From the NCBI GenBank assembly GCA_049587755.1, contig JBAVEN010000083.1:1-64000 (forward strand): 64,000 bases of DNA. Direction: 5' to 3'. Of the stretch, positions 44,126-51,802 are shown piece after piece. Numbering within the stretch: the stretch's first letter is position 1; each line of letters opens with the position of its first letter. Source of the DNA: Bog-375 sp049587755 (GTDB lineage: Bacteria; Acidobacteriota; Terriglobia; Bryobacterales; Bryobacteraceae). A program made the position numbers and the translations under genes. The notes beneath the pieces were generated by a model. That model made no database searches, was not told the origin of the DNA, and saw nothing but the letters and a program-made list of their open reading frames with translations.

Positions 44126-44154
44126 TTGAACGGGAACGTGAATCGGGGTACAGT
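44126..44154 (+). promoter_or_regulatory. Sigma-70-type promoter of the amidohydrolase operon, probably leaderless
   Basis: TTGAAC (44126-44131) and TACAGT (44149-44154) are separated by exactly 17 bases. The ATG at 44163 is only eight bases after the -10, where transcription would start. No Shine-Dalgarno precedes the ATG, so the first gene is probably translated from a leaderless mRNA. Confidence 0.6.
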
Positions 44155-44162
44155 TTGTTCTT

Positions 44163-45551
44163 ATGAGAAAACTGGTTGCGGCTTTACTGCTACCGTGCGC
44201 GTGGGCCATCGCCGAAAACCCCCGGACGCTGGCCATTCGCAACGCGAAGATCGTGACGGTGAGCGGGCCGGTGCTCAACAAAGGCACCGTGGTGGTGCGG
44301 AACGGCCTGATCGACGCGGTCGGCGAAAACGCGCCGATCCCCGCCGGCGCCTGGACCATCGACGGCGAAGGCATGACGGTTTATCCCGGGTTGATCGACA
44401 GCTTGAGTACGGTCGGCATTCCGAGTCTAGCGCCGGAGGCCGGACGCGGCGGGCGCGGCCAAGCCATGCTACCGCCAACTCCCGCCACAACGCCGGCCAC
44501 GGCCGTCGCGCCCGCAGCACCGCTAGCGAAAGGGCCGGAGGACCGGCCTGCCACCACGAGCTGGGTTCTGGCCGCCGATGAGATCGATCCTTCCGACCGC
44601 CGCATCGAATCCGTGCGCAGCGCCGGCTTCACCACCACGGTGACATTTCCCGCGCGCGGCATTTTCGGCGGGCAGGGGTCGATCATCGACCTGGTGTCGG
44701 CGGAGCGCGCCGGCGAAATGGTGGTGGTCCCGGCGGTGGGGCAATACTTGGCCGTTTCGCGCGTCGGCGGGGCGTTCGGCGGTTTCGGCGCCGGCTTCCC
44801 CAGCGCATTGATGGGCTACATCGCCTACATACGCCAGGTTTATCTGGATGCCGAACACTACAGGCTGGTGAAAGAAGCTTACGCGCGCGACCCGCGCGGC
44901 ATGGAACGCCCGGAGTATGACCGGGCGCTGGAGGGCGTGCTCGAATCGAAGCGCATTCTGCTGCCGGCCAACCGGCTGGTGGAAATGGACCGCATGCTGC
45001 GATTCGCCGCGGAGCTGAAACAGCCGGTGATTCTGTACGGCATGCGGGAAGCCTATCGGCCCGAGGCGGCGCCACTGCTCAAGAAGTATGGTGCGCCGGT
45101 GCTGGTGAGCCTGCATTGGAGCGAGCCGCCGCGCGATCCCGATCCCGAAGCCGAAAGAACTATGCGTTCGCTTGAAGGCATCGACCAGGGTCCGGCGGCG
45201 CCCTCCCTGCTGCAGAAAGCCGGCGTCCCCTTCGCTCTGTACGCCGATGGTCTGGACCAGCCGCGGGACCTGCAGCGCGCGGTGAAGAAGGCCATTGACG
45301 CCGGCCTGGCGCGCCAGGACGCGATTCGCGCCCTGACTCTCTCGCCCGCCGAAATTTACGGCGTGGCGGACCGCATGGGCAGCATCGAGGTGGGCAAGAT
45401 CGCCAACCTGGTGGTCACCAAGGGCGACCTGTTCGACGATCACACGCAGATCGAGATGATCTTCGTCGACGGCAAGCAGTACAAGCCTGCCGCCGAACCG
45501 CCCGCGGGCGGCGGGCGCGGCGCGAACGAAGAACCGGGAGTGAGCCAATGA
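44163..45551 (+). CDS. Exported amidohydrolase-like protein 1, lacking the HxH metal motif
   Basis: This 462-residue protein has a signal peptide (MRKLVAALLLPCAWAIAE) and the amidohydrolase composite-domain layout: LAIRNAKIVTVSGPVLNKG, VYPGLID and a C-terminal MGSIEVGKIANLVVTKGDLF. Where active enzymes read DxHxH after PGLID, it reads DSLST (Leu81 and Thr83 replace the two His). It is therefore unlikely to bind the usual metal. The Gly/Pro/Ala-rich insertion around residues 90-125 is low complexity. It is first in a three-gene operon (the next ATG overlaps its TGA) and may be a structural partner of the intact second enzyme. Confidence 0.83.
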   Translation: MRKLVAALLLPCAWAIAENPRTLAIRNAKIVTVSGPVLNKGTVVVRNGLIDAVGENAPIPAGAWTIDGEGMTVYPGLIDSLSTVGIPSLAPEAGRGGRGQAMLPPTPATTPATAVAPAAPLAKGPEDRPATTSWVLAADEIDPSDRRIESVRSAGFTTTVTFPARGIFGGQGSIIDLVSAERAGEMVVVPAVGQYLAVSRVGGAFGGFGAGFPSALMGYIAYIRQVYLDAEHYRLVKEAYARDPRGMERPEYDRALEGVLESKRILLPANRLVEMDRMLRFAAELKQPVILYGMREAYRPEAAPLLKKYGAPVLVSLHWSEPPRDPDPEAERTMRSLEGIDQGPAAPSLLQKAGVPFALYADGLDQPRDLQRAVKKAIDAGLARQDAIRALTLSPAEIYGVADRMGSIEVGKIANLVVTKGDLFDDHTQIEMIFVDGKQYKPAAEPPAGGGRGANEEPGVSQ

Positions 45552-46891
45552 GAAAGTCCTGGGTTGCGGCGCTGGTAACGCTGGCGCCCCTATACGCCGA
45601 AAACATCGTCATCCAGAACGCCACCATCATGACGGTGACCAAGGGCACGCTGCAAGGGTCGGTGGTGATCAAGGACGGAAAGATCGCCGAGGTCGGCGAG
45701 AAGGTGATGATACCGCAGAACGCCACCATCATCGATGCAGCCGGCCAATATGTAATACCCGGCATCATCGATTGCCACTCGCACATAGCGGTGGACGGCA
45801 ACATCAATGAGGGCAGCGTCGCGGTCTCCTCGATGGTGAACATCAAGGACGTGATCAACCCCGAGGACATCGCGATCTACCGCGCACTGGCGGGCGGAGT
45901 AACCACCGCCAATATCCTGCATGGTTCGGCAAACCCCATTGGCGGGCAAACCATCGTGCTGAAAATGCGGTGGGGCAAGGACGCACAAGGGATGATCTTC
46001 GAAGGCGCCGTGCCCGGCATCAAGTTTGCTTTGGGCGAGAACCCGAAGCGCCCCGGCAATCCGCCGGCCGGCCGAGGCATCCGGCAAACTGTGCCGGCGC
46101 GCTATCCGGCGACCCGCATGGGCGTGGAAGACACCATCCGCGAAGCCTTGAATGAAGCTAAGGCTTACAAAGCGGAGTGGGACGAGTATGGCGCCAAAGT
46201 GGCGCGCGGCGAGCATCCCATTCCTCCCCGCAAGGACTTGAAGCTGGAGCCGCTCAAAGAGGTGCTGGAAGGCAAGCGGTATGTCCACGCTCATTGTTAC
46301 CGGGAGGACGAAATCCTCATGCTGCTGCGGGTGGCGGAAGATTACGGATTCAAGATCCGCACGCTGCAGCACGCGCTGGAAGGCTACAAGGTGGCCGGGG
46401 AGATCGCCGCCTCGGGCACCGGCGCTTCCACTTTCAGCGACTGGTATGCGTTCAAAATCGAGGCAAACGACGCGATCCCGTACAACGCCGCCATCATGCA
46501 GAAGAAGGGCGTGCTGGTCAGCCTGAACAGCGATGACCCGGAGTTGATGCGGCACCTGAACACGGAGGCAGCCAAGGCGATGAAGTACGGCGGCGTGAGT
46601 GAAACCGATGCGCTGGCGATGGTGACCATTAACCCCGCTAGGCAACTGGGCATCGACAACAGGGTCGGTTCGATCGAGCCAGGCAAGGATGCCGACCTGG
46701 TGATCTACGACAAATACCCCCTTTCCGATTACGCTAAGGTGCAGAAGGTGTTGATTGACGGACACCTCTATTTTGACCGCGATAACGATCTCAGCGGCCG
46801 GCCCGCGAAGGCGCTGGAGAAGCAGAAGTTGATCGACAAGGAAAAACAGAGCCGGCCCCGGCCGTCGGGCGGCAGGAGGCCAGTCGGATGA
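45548..46891 (+). CDS. Exported amidohydrolase, imidazolonepropionase-like, intact metal site
   Basis: A 447-residue amidohydrolase with a short signal peptide (MRKSWVAALVTLAPLYAEN). Metal-site elements are present: VIPGIIDCHSHIAVDG (His77, His79), the His in YVHAHCYREDEI, the His in TLQHALEGYK and the Asp in LNSDDPELM. The C-terminal MVTINPARQLGIDNRVGSIE and KDADLVIYD signature follows. Imidazolonepropionase-related secreted enzymes include dipeptidases and prolidases, so a peptide or cyclic amide substrate is plausible. It is the only member of this operon with a complete HxH motif. Both ends overlap its neighbours by ATGA. Confidence 0.92.
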   Translation: MRKSWVAALVTLAPLYAENIVIQNATIMTVTKGTLQGSVVIKDGKIAEVGEKVMIPQNATIIDAAGQYVIPGIIDCHSHIAVDGNINEGSVAVSSMVNIKDVINPEDIAIYRALAGGVTTANILHGSANPIGGQTIVLKMRWGKDAQGMIFEGAVPGIKFALGENPKRPGNPPAGRGIRQTVPARYPATRMGVEDTIREALNEAKAYKAEWDEYGAKVARGEHPIPPRKDLKLEPLKEVLEGKRYVHAHCYREDEILMLLRVAEDYGFKIRTLQHALEGYKVAGEIAASGTGASTFSDWYAFKIEANDAIPYNAAIMQKKGVLVSLNSDDPELMRHLNTEAAKAMKYGGVSETDALAMVTINPARQLGIDNRVGSIEPGKDADLVIYDKYPLSDYAKVQKVLIDGHLYFDRDNDLSGRPAKALEKQKLIDKEKQSRPRPSGGRRPVG

Positions 46892-48210
46892 GACTTCCAG
46901 GGATTCTGATCGTTTGCGCGCTGGCCGCCGGAGCGGCCTCGAACGACAGCGTGTTGATCCGCGGCGCGGATGTCTACCCAGTCACCAGCGCGCCCGTGAA
47001 AGGCGTGTCGATCCTCGTGCTGGATGGAAAAATCGCCGAGATTGGCGCCAAAGTCGCCTTGCCCAAGGGTGTACGCGTGGTCGAGGCCAGGGGTCTCCGC
47101 GTTTACCCCGGAATGATCGATTCCGCCACGCAACTGGGGCTCTCCGAGATACCGGCGATCCGCGAGACCGTGGACACAGGCGACCTGGGCGAGTTCATGC
47201 CACAGTTGCGTGCCCTGTCCTCGGTGAATCCGGATAGTGAACACTTCCCGGTGGTGCGGATCGCCGGCATCACCAGCGTCATGACGTTTCCGGCCGGCGG
47301 CGAGAGCGGCGGCCGCTTCGGCGCCCCGCGTCAGTATATCTCCGGCCAGGCCGCCCTGATCCACACCTACGGCTGGACTTGGGAAGATATGGCGATATCC
47401 GGGTCCGCTGCTGTCTATGTCCAATTTCCTACCCTGGGCGCGCGCGGCGGACGAGGTCCCCTGCCGGAGAGTATCGCCGAGCTCGCGGGCGGGGCCGGCC
47501 TGACTTTCACCCAGATGTTGCGCACTTACCAGCAGGAAGTGACAAAGCTGGCGGAGTTTTTCGATGAAGCCCGCCGCTATCAGAAAGCCAAGGCCGCCAA
47601 TGCGCCTGGCCTCGTGCCTGACCTGAAGTACGAGGCGATGCTGCCGGTTCTGGATGGCAAACTCCCGCTGGCAGTGGCCGCCGCCACGCCACGCCTGATC
47701 CATGATGCTATTCAGTTCGCGGACAAGCAGCACGTCAAGATCGTTATCATGCAGCCGCGCGAACTGGGCAGCGCCGCGGCTGAACTTAAGGCCAAGAATG
47801 TACCAGTCGTTCTAGGAAAGGTACTCGCCTTGCCGCACCAACAAGACGATCCCTACGATCAGGCGTTCACGCTACCGGATGAAGCCTACAAGGCCGGGGT
47901 TAAGTTCGCTTTCGGAACGTTCGACAACGAGTTTGTCAGAAACCTGCCCTATCAGGCCGCGACCGCGGTCGCTTTTGGGCTACCTCAGGACGAGGCGCTC
48001 AAGGCGGTCACCATCAACCCGGCGCAGATTTGGGGCGTGGGCGACCAACTTGGCTCCATCGAGAAAGGCAAGTCCGCCGATCTCATGGTGACCACCGGCG
48101 ACCCACTGGAGATTCAAACTCAGGTGAAGCACGTTCTTATCCGGGGCCAGGAGATCGAACTTACCAGCAAACAGACCCGGCTATACGAGAGATATCTCAA
48201 CCGGCAATAG
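46888..48210 (+). CDS. Exported amidohydrolase-like protein 3, lacking the HxH metal motif
   Basis: This 440-residue protein has a signal peptide (PGILIVCALAAGAAS) and the family's N-terminal NSDSVLIR-like strand, VYPGMID and C-terminal VTINPAQIWGVGDQLGSIEK and SADLMVTTGDPLEIQTQV. After PGMID it reads SATQLG, so Ala80 and Gln82 stand where the HxH histidines should be. The Asp in FAFGTFDNEF may align with the metal Asp. Like the first gene it seems to be a pseudoenzyme. It begins by ATGA overlap with the intact enzyme and ends 22 bases from the convergent dtd. Confidence 0.83.
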   Translation: MRLPGILIVCALAAGAASNDSVLIRGADVYPVTSAPVKGVSILVLDGKIAEIGAKVALPKGVRVVEARGLRVYPGMIDSATQLGLSEIPAIRETVDTGDLGEFMPQLRALSSVNPDSEHFPVVRIAGITSVMTFPAGGESGGRFGAPRQYISGQAALIHTYGWTWEDMAISGSAAVYVQFPTLGARGGRGPLPESIAELAGGAGLTFTQMLRTYQQEVTKLAEFFDEARRYQKAKAANAPGLVPDLKYEAMLPVLDGKLPLAVAAATPRLIHDAIQFADKQHVKIVIMQPRELGSAAAELKAKNVPVVLGKVLALPHQQDDPYDQAFTLPDEAYKAGVKFAFGTFDNEFVRNLPYQAATAVAFGLPQDEALKAVTINPAQIWGVGDQLGSIEKGKSADLMVTTGDPLEIQTQVKHVLIRGQEIELTSKQTRLYERYLNRQ

Positions 48211-48232
48211 GATGGCGCCACCGCCCGCGGGC

Positions 48233-48691
48233 TCAGGCTGGGCCGGAGGGGCGCTCCGACTCAAGCCAGATGGTGACCGGGCCGTCGTTAACAAGGTGTA
48301 CTTGCATGTGTGCCTGGAAAACGCCAGTCTCAACCGGTACCGGTCCGCGCCTGGCGGACTCCACGAGGTAGTTATACAGCGTAAGCGCCTCTTGGGGAGG
48401 CGCAGCGTTATCGAAACTGGGGCGCCGCCCCTTACGGCAGTCGCCATAAAGAGTGAACTGCGACACGATCAATACCGCTCCGGCCGCCTCTTGGACGCTA
48501 CGGTTCATCTTGCCATCGTCGTCCGGGAAAATGCGCAGGCCGAGCACCTTCTCGATCACATAATCAGCATCACGAGTCGTATCGGTGCGGCTTATACCCA
48601 CAAATGCGAGTAATCCCTTACGTATAGATCCAATAGTACTATCATCTATCCTCACGGTGGCCTCTGTTACCCGTTGAATCAGTGCTCGCAT
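48233..48691 (-). CDS. dtd: D-aminoacyl-tRNA deacylase
   Basis: A 152-residue enzyme that frees D-amino acids and glycine wrongly attached to tRNA. It begins MRALIQRVTEATVRIDDSTI and has the active-site SQFTLYGDCRKGRRPSFDNA (SQxT motif) and VNDGPVTIWLES (the Gly-Pro cross-subunit motif, here GP). The length is normal. The first 40 or so codons use AT-rich codons (ATA, AGT, TTA, AGG) that are rare elsewhere in the window. It is divergent from the small basic protein gene. Confidence 0.95.
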   Translation of the reverse strand: MRALIQRVTEATVRIDDSTIGSIRKGLLAFVGISRTDTTRDADYVIEKVLGLRIFPDDDGKMNRSVQEAAGAVLIVSQFTLYGDCRKGRRPSFDNAAPPQEALTLYNYLVESARRGPVPVETGVFQAHMQVHLVNDGPVTIWLESERPSGPA

Positions 48692-48729
48692 ATTCTTTCA
48701 AACTGCCTCCACAGGATGTCATACTAATC

Positions 48730-48758
48730 TTGACACAAGCTCGCAGTTGATATGTTAT
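48730..48758 (+). promoter_or_regulatory. Sigma-70-type promoter of the small basic protein gene
   Basis: A consensus -35, TTGACA (48730-48735), is separated by 17 bases from TGTTAT (48753-48758). The ATG at 48778 follows after 19 bases, with a GGGAGAG ribosome site in between. This is one of the clearest promoters in the window and lies in a locally AT-rich stretch. Confidence 0.6.
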
Positions 48759-48777
48759 AGTTGTGCGGGAGAGATTT

Positions 48778-49053
48778 ATGGCAAAAGGCAGAAGCCAAGA
48801 GGATTTAACCACTCTGCAAATGGCCCTGGTGGGTTATCAGGTAGAGAAGCAGAAGATTGAAGACCAGATTCGCCGCATCGAGGCTCAGCTCAAGGGAAAG
48901 CGGGCCCCTCTTGCTTCCGCTGCCGCCGCACAGTCCAAGCCGGTAGTCAGGCGGGTGCTGAGCGCCGCCGCCCGAGCGCGCATCGCGGCCGCACAGAGAA
49001 AGCGGTGGGCGGAGCATCGTAAGCGCGCAGCGCAAAGCAAGCCCGGCGCCTAA
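48778..49053 (+). CDS. Small basic protein with Arg/Lys/Ala-rich C-terminus
   Basis: This 91-residue protein starts MAKGRSQEDLTTLQMALVGY. It has a coiled-coil-like helix (EKQKIEDQIRRIEAQLKGKR) and a basic tail (LSAAARARIAAAQRKRWAEH) that looks suited to nucleic-acid binding. Similar RIAAAQRKRW-type tails recur in small acidobacterial proteins as I recall. A strong promoter and ribosome site precede it. The open frame continues five codons upstream, but the ATG at 48778 fits the ribosome site. A nucleoid-associated or regulatory role is an inference only. Confidence 0.75.
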   Translation: MAKGRSQEDLTTLQMALVGYQVEKQKIEDQIRRIEAQLKGKRAPLASAAAAQSKPVVRRVLSAAARARIAAAQRKRWAEHRKRAAQSKPGA

Positions 49054-49079
49054 CTCCATTCCCGCTTCAATCCCCAGCG

Positions 49080-49101
49080 TTCGCGGTGGTTTCACCGCGA
49101 A
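49080..49101. terminator. Strong hairpin between the small basic protein gene and nikR
   Basis: TTCGCGGTG (49080-49088) and CACCGCGAA (49093-49101) form a perfect nine-base stem with the loop GTTT. It starts 26 bases after the stop of the small basic gene and 49 before the nikR ATG. A U-tract is absent, so it could be a processing or attenuation hairpin instead of a terminator. Confidence 0.45.
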
Positions 49102-49132
49102 AGAGCGTGACGCCTACGCGCGGCCGACCAAG

Positions 49133-49149
49133 TGCTACGATGTGTAGCA
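49133..49149. promoter_or_regulatory. Inverted repeat abutting the nikR start codon
   Basis: TGCTAC (49133-49138) and GTAGCA (49144-49149) are separated by GATGT, and the ATG starts at 49150. It differs from the E. coli NikR operator (GTATGA with TCATAC) but could be an autoregulatory operator, or an RNA stem hiding the ribosome site; no Shine-Dalgarno is visible in between. Confidence 0.4.
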
Positions 49150-49569
49150 ATGGGTGGACTGAGCCGCATAGGAGTGGCGATCGATACCGGACTGCTGGAG
49201 AGGTTCGACCGCTTGATTGCGGAACGCGGGTACACGAACCGCAGCGAGGCCTTCCGCGACCTGATCCGCGAGGAGTTGGTCGCACAATCCTGGGAGACGC
49301 CGGAAAGCCAGGTGGTGGGGACGGTTACGCTGGTTTATGACCACCATGTGCGCCTGCTGGGTCCGAAACTCACCGGCATCCAACATCATTATCACCACTC
49401 AGTTCTATCGACGTTGCATGTGCACCTGGATCACGACCTGTGCCTGGAAGTGATTGTGATTCGTGGCAAGGCTGGCGCAGTGCGCTCGCTGGCTGATGCG
49501 CTGATCAGCACCAAAGGCGTCAAACACGGCAAGCTCACCCTGACCACCTCGGGTGCGGAGATCAAATGA
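49150..49569 (+). CDS. nikR: Nickel-responsive regulator NikR
   Basis: A 139-residue ribbon-helix-helix plus ACT-type repressor. N-terminal RIGVAIDTGLLERFDRLIAE and GYTNRSEAFRDLIREEL form the DNA-binding domain. The C-terminal nickel site is complete: His79, His90, His92 and Cys98 correspond to E. coli His76, His87, His89 and Cys95 with a constant offset of three. The ATG at 49150 is preferred over six further upstream codons because the protein then begins like its relatives. No nickel transporter, urease or hydrogenase gene is in the window. Its TGA overlaps the acpS ATG. Confidence 0.93.
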   Translation: MGGLSRIGVAIDTGLLERFDRLIAERGYTNRSEAFRDLIREELVAQSWETPESQVVGTVTLVYDHHVRLLGPKLTGIQHHYHHSVLSTLHVHLDHDLCLEVIVIRGKAGAVRSLADALISTKGVKHGKLTLTTSGAEIK

Positions 49570-49943
49570 TCGTCGGCACGGGAGTGGATCTGGCTGAGGT
49601 GCCGCGAGTGCGGCACCTGGTCGAACGTTACGGCCGGCGCTTCATCGAACGCGTCTACACCTCGTCGGAGATCGCCTATGTGGAACGCAAAGCGAACCGC
49701 TTCGAACGTTTTGCGGCGCGTTTTGCGGCCAAGGAAGCGGGCATGAAAGCAGTTGGCACCGGCTGGAGGCATGGCGTGACTTGGCAGGATTTCGAGGTGG
49801 CGAACCTGCCCTCGGGGAAGCCCACTCTCCGGCTCTCCGGCGTGGCGGCGCAGGTTGCGGAAAAGCTGGGAGTGCGCCATATCTCGTTGTCTTTGACCCA
49901 CACCGCGGAATACGGATTGGCACACGTGATCCTGGAAGACTGA
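49566..49943 (+). CDS. acpS: Holo-acyl-carrier-protein synthase
   Basis: Transfers 4'-phosphopantetheine from CoA to acyl carrier protein, a step needed for fatty-acid synthesis. The 125-residue protein begins MIVGTGVDLAEVPRVRHLVE (metal Asp in GVDLAEV) and has FAARFAAKEAGMKAVGTG (metal Glu and Lys), then ISLSLTHTAEYGLAHVI. Length and motifs fit the family. It overlaps nikR by four bases (ATGA), which couples an essential enzyme to a nickel regulator; the biological reason is unclear. Confidence 0.95.
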   Translation: MIVGTGVDLAEVPRVRHLVERYGRRFIERVYTSSEIAYVERKANRFERFAARFAAKEAGMKAVGTGWRHGVTWQDFEVANLPSGKPTLRLSGVAAQVAEKLGVRHISLSLTHTAEYGLAHVILED

Positions 49944-49968
49944 GCGGCCGGGCCCGCCGGACGGCGCT

Positions 49969-50826
49969 TCAGCCGCGCCGCTGCCGCCACGTGTGCACCA
50001 GCGTGGCGGAGAGGATGATGGAACCGCCGGTCAGCGCCAGGGCCGGCGGGCGTTCCCCGTGCACCAACCAAGTCCAGACCGGGTTCAGCGCCGGTTCGAG
50101 CAGCAGCACGGTGTTGGCCTCAAAGGCGGTCACGTGCCGCATGGCGCGCGTGACACAAACATAGGCCAAGCCGATCTGGAACGCACCGAGGTAGAAAATG
50201 ACCCCGCTATCGGCGAAGGAGAAGGACCGCAGCGGAAGCGCCATCGGCAGCGTGGCTAAGCAAGCCAGGGCGTTGCCCATGGTAACTGCCGCTAGACCCG
50301 CATCGCGTTCCGGGCGCCGGCCCACCCACCGCAGCCCGGCCAGCGTCAGAGCATAGCTCAGGCCGGAGAACAAGGCGACGATGTTACCTCGCGGCGGATC
50401 GGGCGCAGTAACCAGTACCGGCTGGCTGCCTACGAAGAACAACGCCATGCCCGCTGCAACCGCCAGCATATAAAACAGCCCTTCGCGATGGATCGGTTCC
50501 TTGAGCAGCAGCGGGCTGAGCAAGAGCAGATAAAGCGGAGCCGTGGATTGCAGGAAAATGGCGTTGGCGGAGGTGGTCAGCCGGTTTGCGATGACGAATG
50601 CGATCAGCGTGGCGGCATACGCCGCAGCCACCGGAACGATGCGCCAGCTCCAACCGCGGCGCGCTTCGGGCAGCGCTGCCAGTAGGACCAGGGCGGCCAC
50701 CCCGGAGCGGGAGCCAGCCACCTGCCAGCCGCTGAGAGTCGCGGATTTGATGGCAGCGCCGCCGGTGGAAAACAGCACCGCCGCTGCCACCAGCAGCAGC
50801 CGGTTGCGAAGCGGCGAAGGGCTCAT
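49969..50826 (-). CDS. EamA/DMT-family transporter
   Basis: A 285-residue inner-membrane protein with ten predicted helices in two EamA repeats. The first runs from LLLVAAAVLFSTGGAAIKSA to LTTSANAIFLQSTAPLYLLL, the second from NIVALFSGLSYALTLAGLRW to VTAFEANTVLLLEPALNPVW. It resembles RhaT/YdcZ-like drug/metabolite exporters. The substrate cannot be read. It is convergent with acpS and ends 27 bases upstream of the lipA stop on the same strand, so it is probably cotranscribed after clpP and lipA or is separate. Confidence 0.9.
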   Translation of the reverse strand: MSPSPLRNRLLLVAAAVLFSTGGAAIKSATLSGWQVAGSRSGVAALVLLAALPEARRGWSWRIVPVAAAYAATLIAFVIANRLTTSANAIFLQSTAPLYLLLLSPLLLKEPIHREGLFYMLAVAAGMALFFVGSQPVLVTAPDPPRGNIVALFSGLSYALTLAGLRWVGRRPERDAGLAAVTMGNALACLATLPMALPLRSFSFADSGVIFYLGAFQIGLAYVCVTRAMRHVTAFEANTVLLLEPALNPVWTWLVHGERPPALALTGGSIILSATLVHTWRQRRG

Positions 50827-50853
50827 CGCCGCAGGCCGGCGCCTGCTGCTCCA

Positions 50854-51756
50854 CTAGCCGGCATTCGAACTCTCAATCCGCTGCGCCCCGCGGGCCGATT
50901 CGAACGCGTGGTATGAGCTGCGCACCAGTGGCCCCGCCTCCACGTGGCTGAAGCCCATTTCGCCAGCGGCGGCCCGCAGCTCGGCAAACTCCTCCGGCGG
51001 CACGTAGCGCACGATGGGCAGATGTTTCGGCGAGGGCCGCAGGTACTGACCGAGGGTGAGGATATCCACCCGATGATCGCGCAGGTCGCGCATCACCTGC
51101 AGAACTTCCGTGTTGGTCTCGCCCAGCCCCAACATCAGCCCGGACTTGGTGGGAACGGCGGGCGCCGTTCGTTTGGCGTGCGCCAGCACGTCAAGCGAAC
51201 GCTCATAGCGTGCGCCCAGCCGCACCTGGCGGTAAAGGCGGGGTACGGTCTCGGTGTTGTGATTGAACACGTCCGGCACGGCTTCGAGCACCGTCTCGAC
51301 GGCCGCGCGGCTGCCTTGAAAATCGGGCACCAGCACCTCGACTCCGCAGCCTGGGACGCGTCTGCGAATGGCGCCGATGACCAGCGCGAACAGCTCCGCG
51401 CCCCCGTCCTCGCGGTCATCCCGATTCACGCTGGTGACCACCGCGAATTTCAGCCCCATGGCCGCCACCGCGTCCGCCACACGCTGCGGCTCGTCGTAAT
51501 CCACGGGCAACGGCGCGCCCTTTTCCACCGCGCAGAATCCGCACCGGCGGGTGCACACGTTGCCCAAAATCATGAAGGTGGCGGTGCGGTGGTTCCAGCA
51601 TTCTCCCACGTTGGGGCAGGCGGCGCTTTCGCAAACCGTATGCAGGCGCAGGCGGGTGATGAGCTGCTTGATGTCCTGGTAGTGTTCGCCAGCCGGCGCG
51701 GGCGCGCGCAACCAGTCGGGCCGCTTGGGCGCTATGGGAGAGAGGTTGATGAGCAC
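50854..51756 (-). CDS. lipA: Lipoyl synthase
   Basis: A radical SAM enzyme inserting two sulfur atoms into octanoyl groups to form lipoate. Both iron-sulfur sites are visible in the 300-residue protein: the auxiliary CESAACPNVGEC and the SAM cluster CTRRCGFC. TSVNRDDREDGGAELFA, FNHNTETVPRLY and KSGLMLGLGET also match, with the conserved C-terminal RSSYHA. The GTG at 51756 was chosen for the AGGGGG ribosome site five bases upstream. The frame is open 26 codons further. No lipB is adjacent. It lies downstream of clpP on the same strand (46-base gap). Confidence 0.95.
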   Translation of the reverse strand: MLINLSPIAPKRPDWLRAPAPAGEHYQDIKQLITRLRLHTVCESAACPNVGECWNHRTATFMILGNVCTRRCGFCAVEKGAPLPVDYDEPQRVADAVAAMGLKFAVVTSVNRDDREDGGAELFALVIGAIRRRVPGCGVEVLVPDFQGSRAAVETVLEAVPDVFNHNTETVPRLYRQVRLGARYERSLDVLAHAKRTAPAVPTKSGLMLGLGETNTEVLQVMRDLRDHRVDILTLGQYLRPSPKHLPIVRYVPPEEFAELRAAAGEMGFSHVEAGPLVRSSYHAFESARGAQRIESSNAG

Positions 51757-51802
51757 GCTAACCCCCTTCTCGGGCAGGGCCGCGCGGCAGGGGGCGGCAA
51801 GC

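Noticed and set aside
50854..50880. tRNA T-loop-like GAGAGTTCGAATGCC on the minus strand
   Set aside because: It is the coding sequence for the last residues of LipA (RIESSNAG); no acceptor stem or anticodon arm can be built around it.
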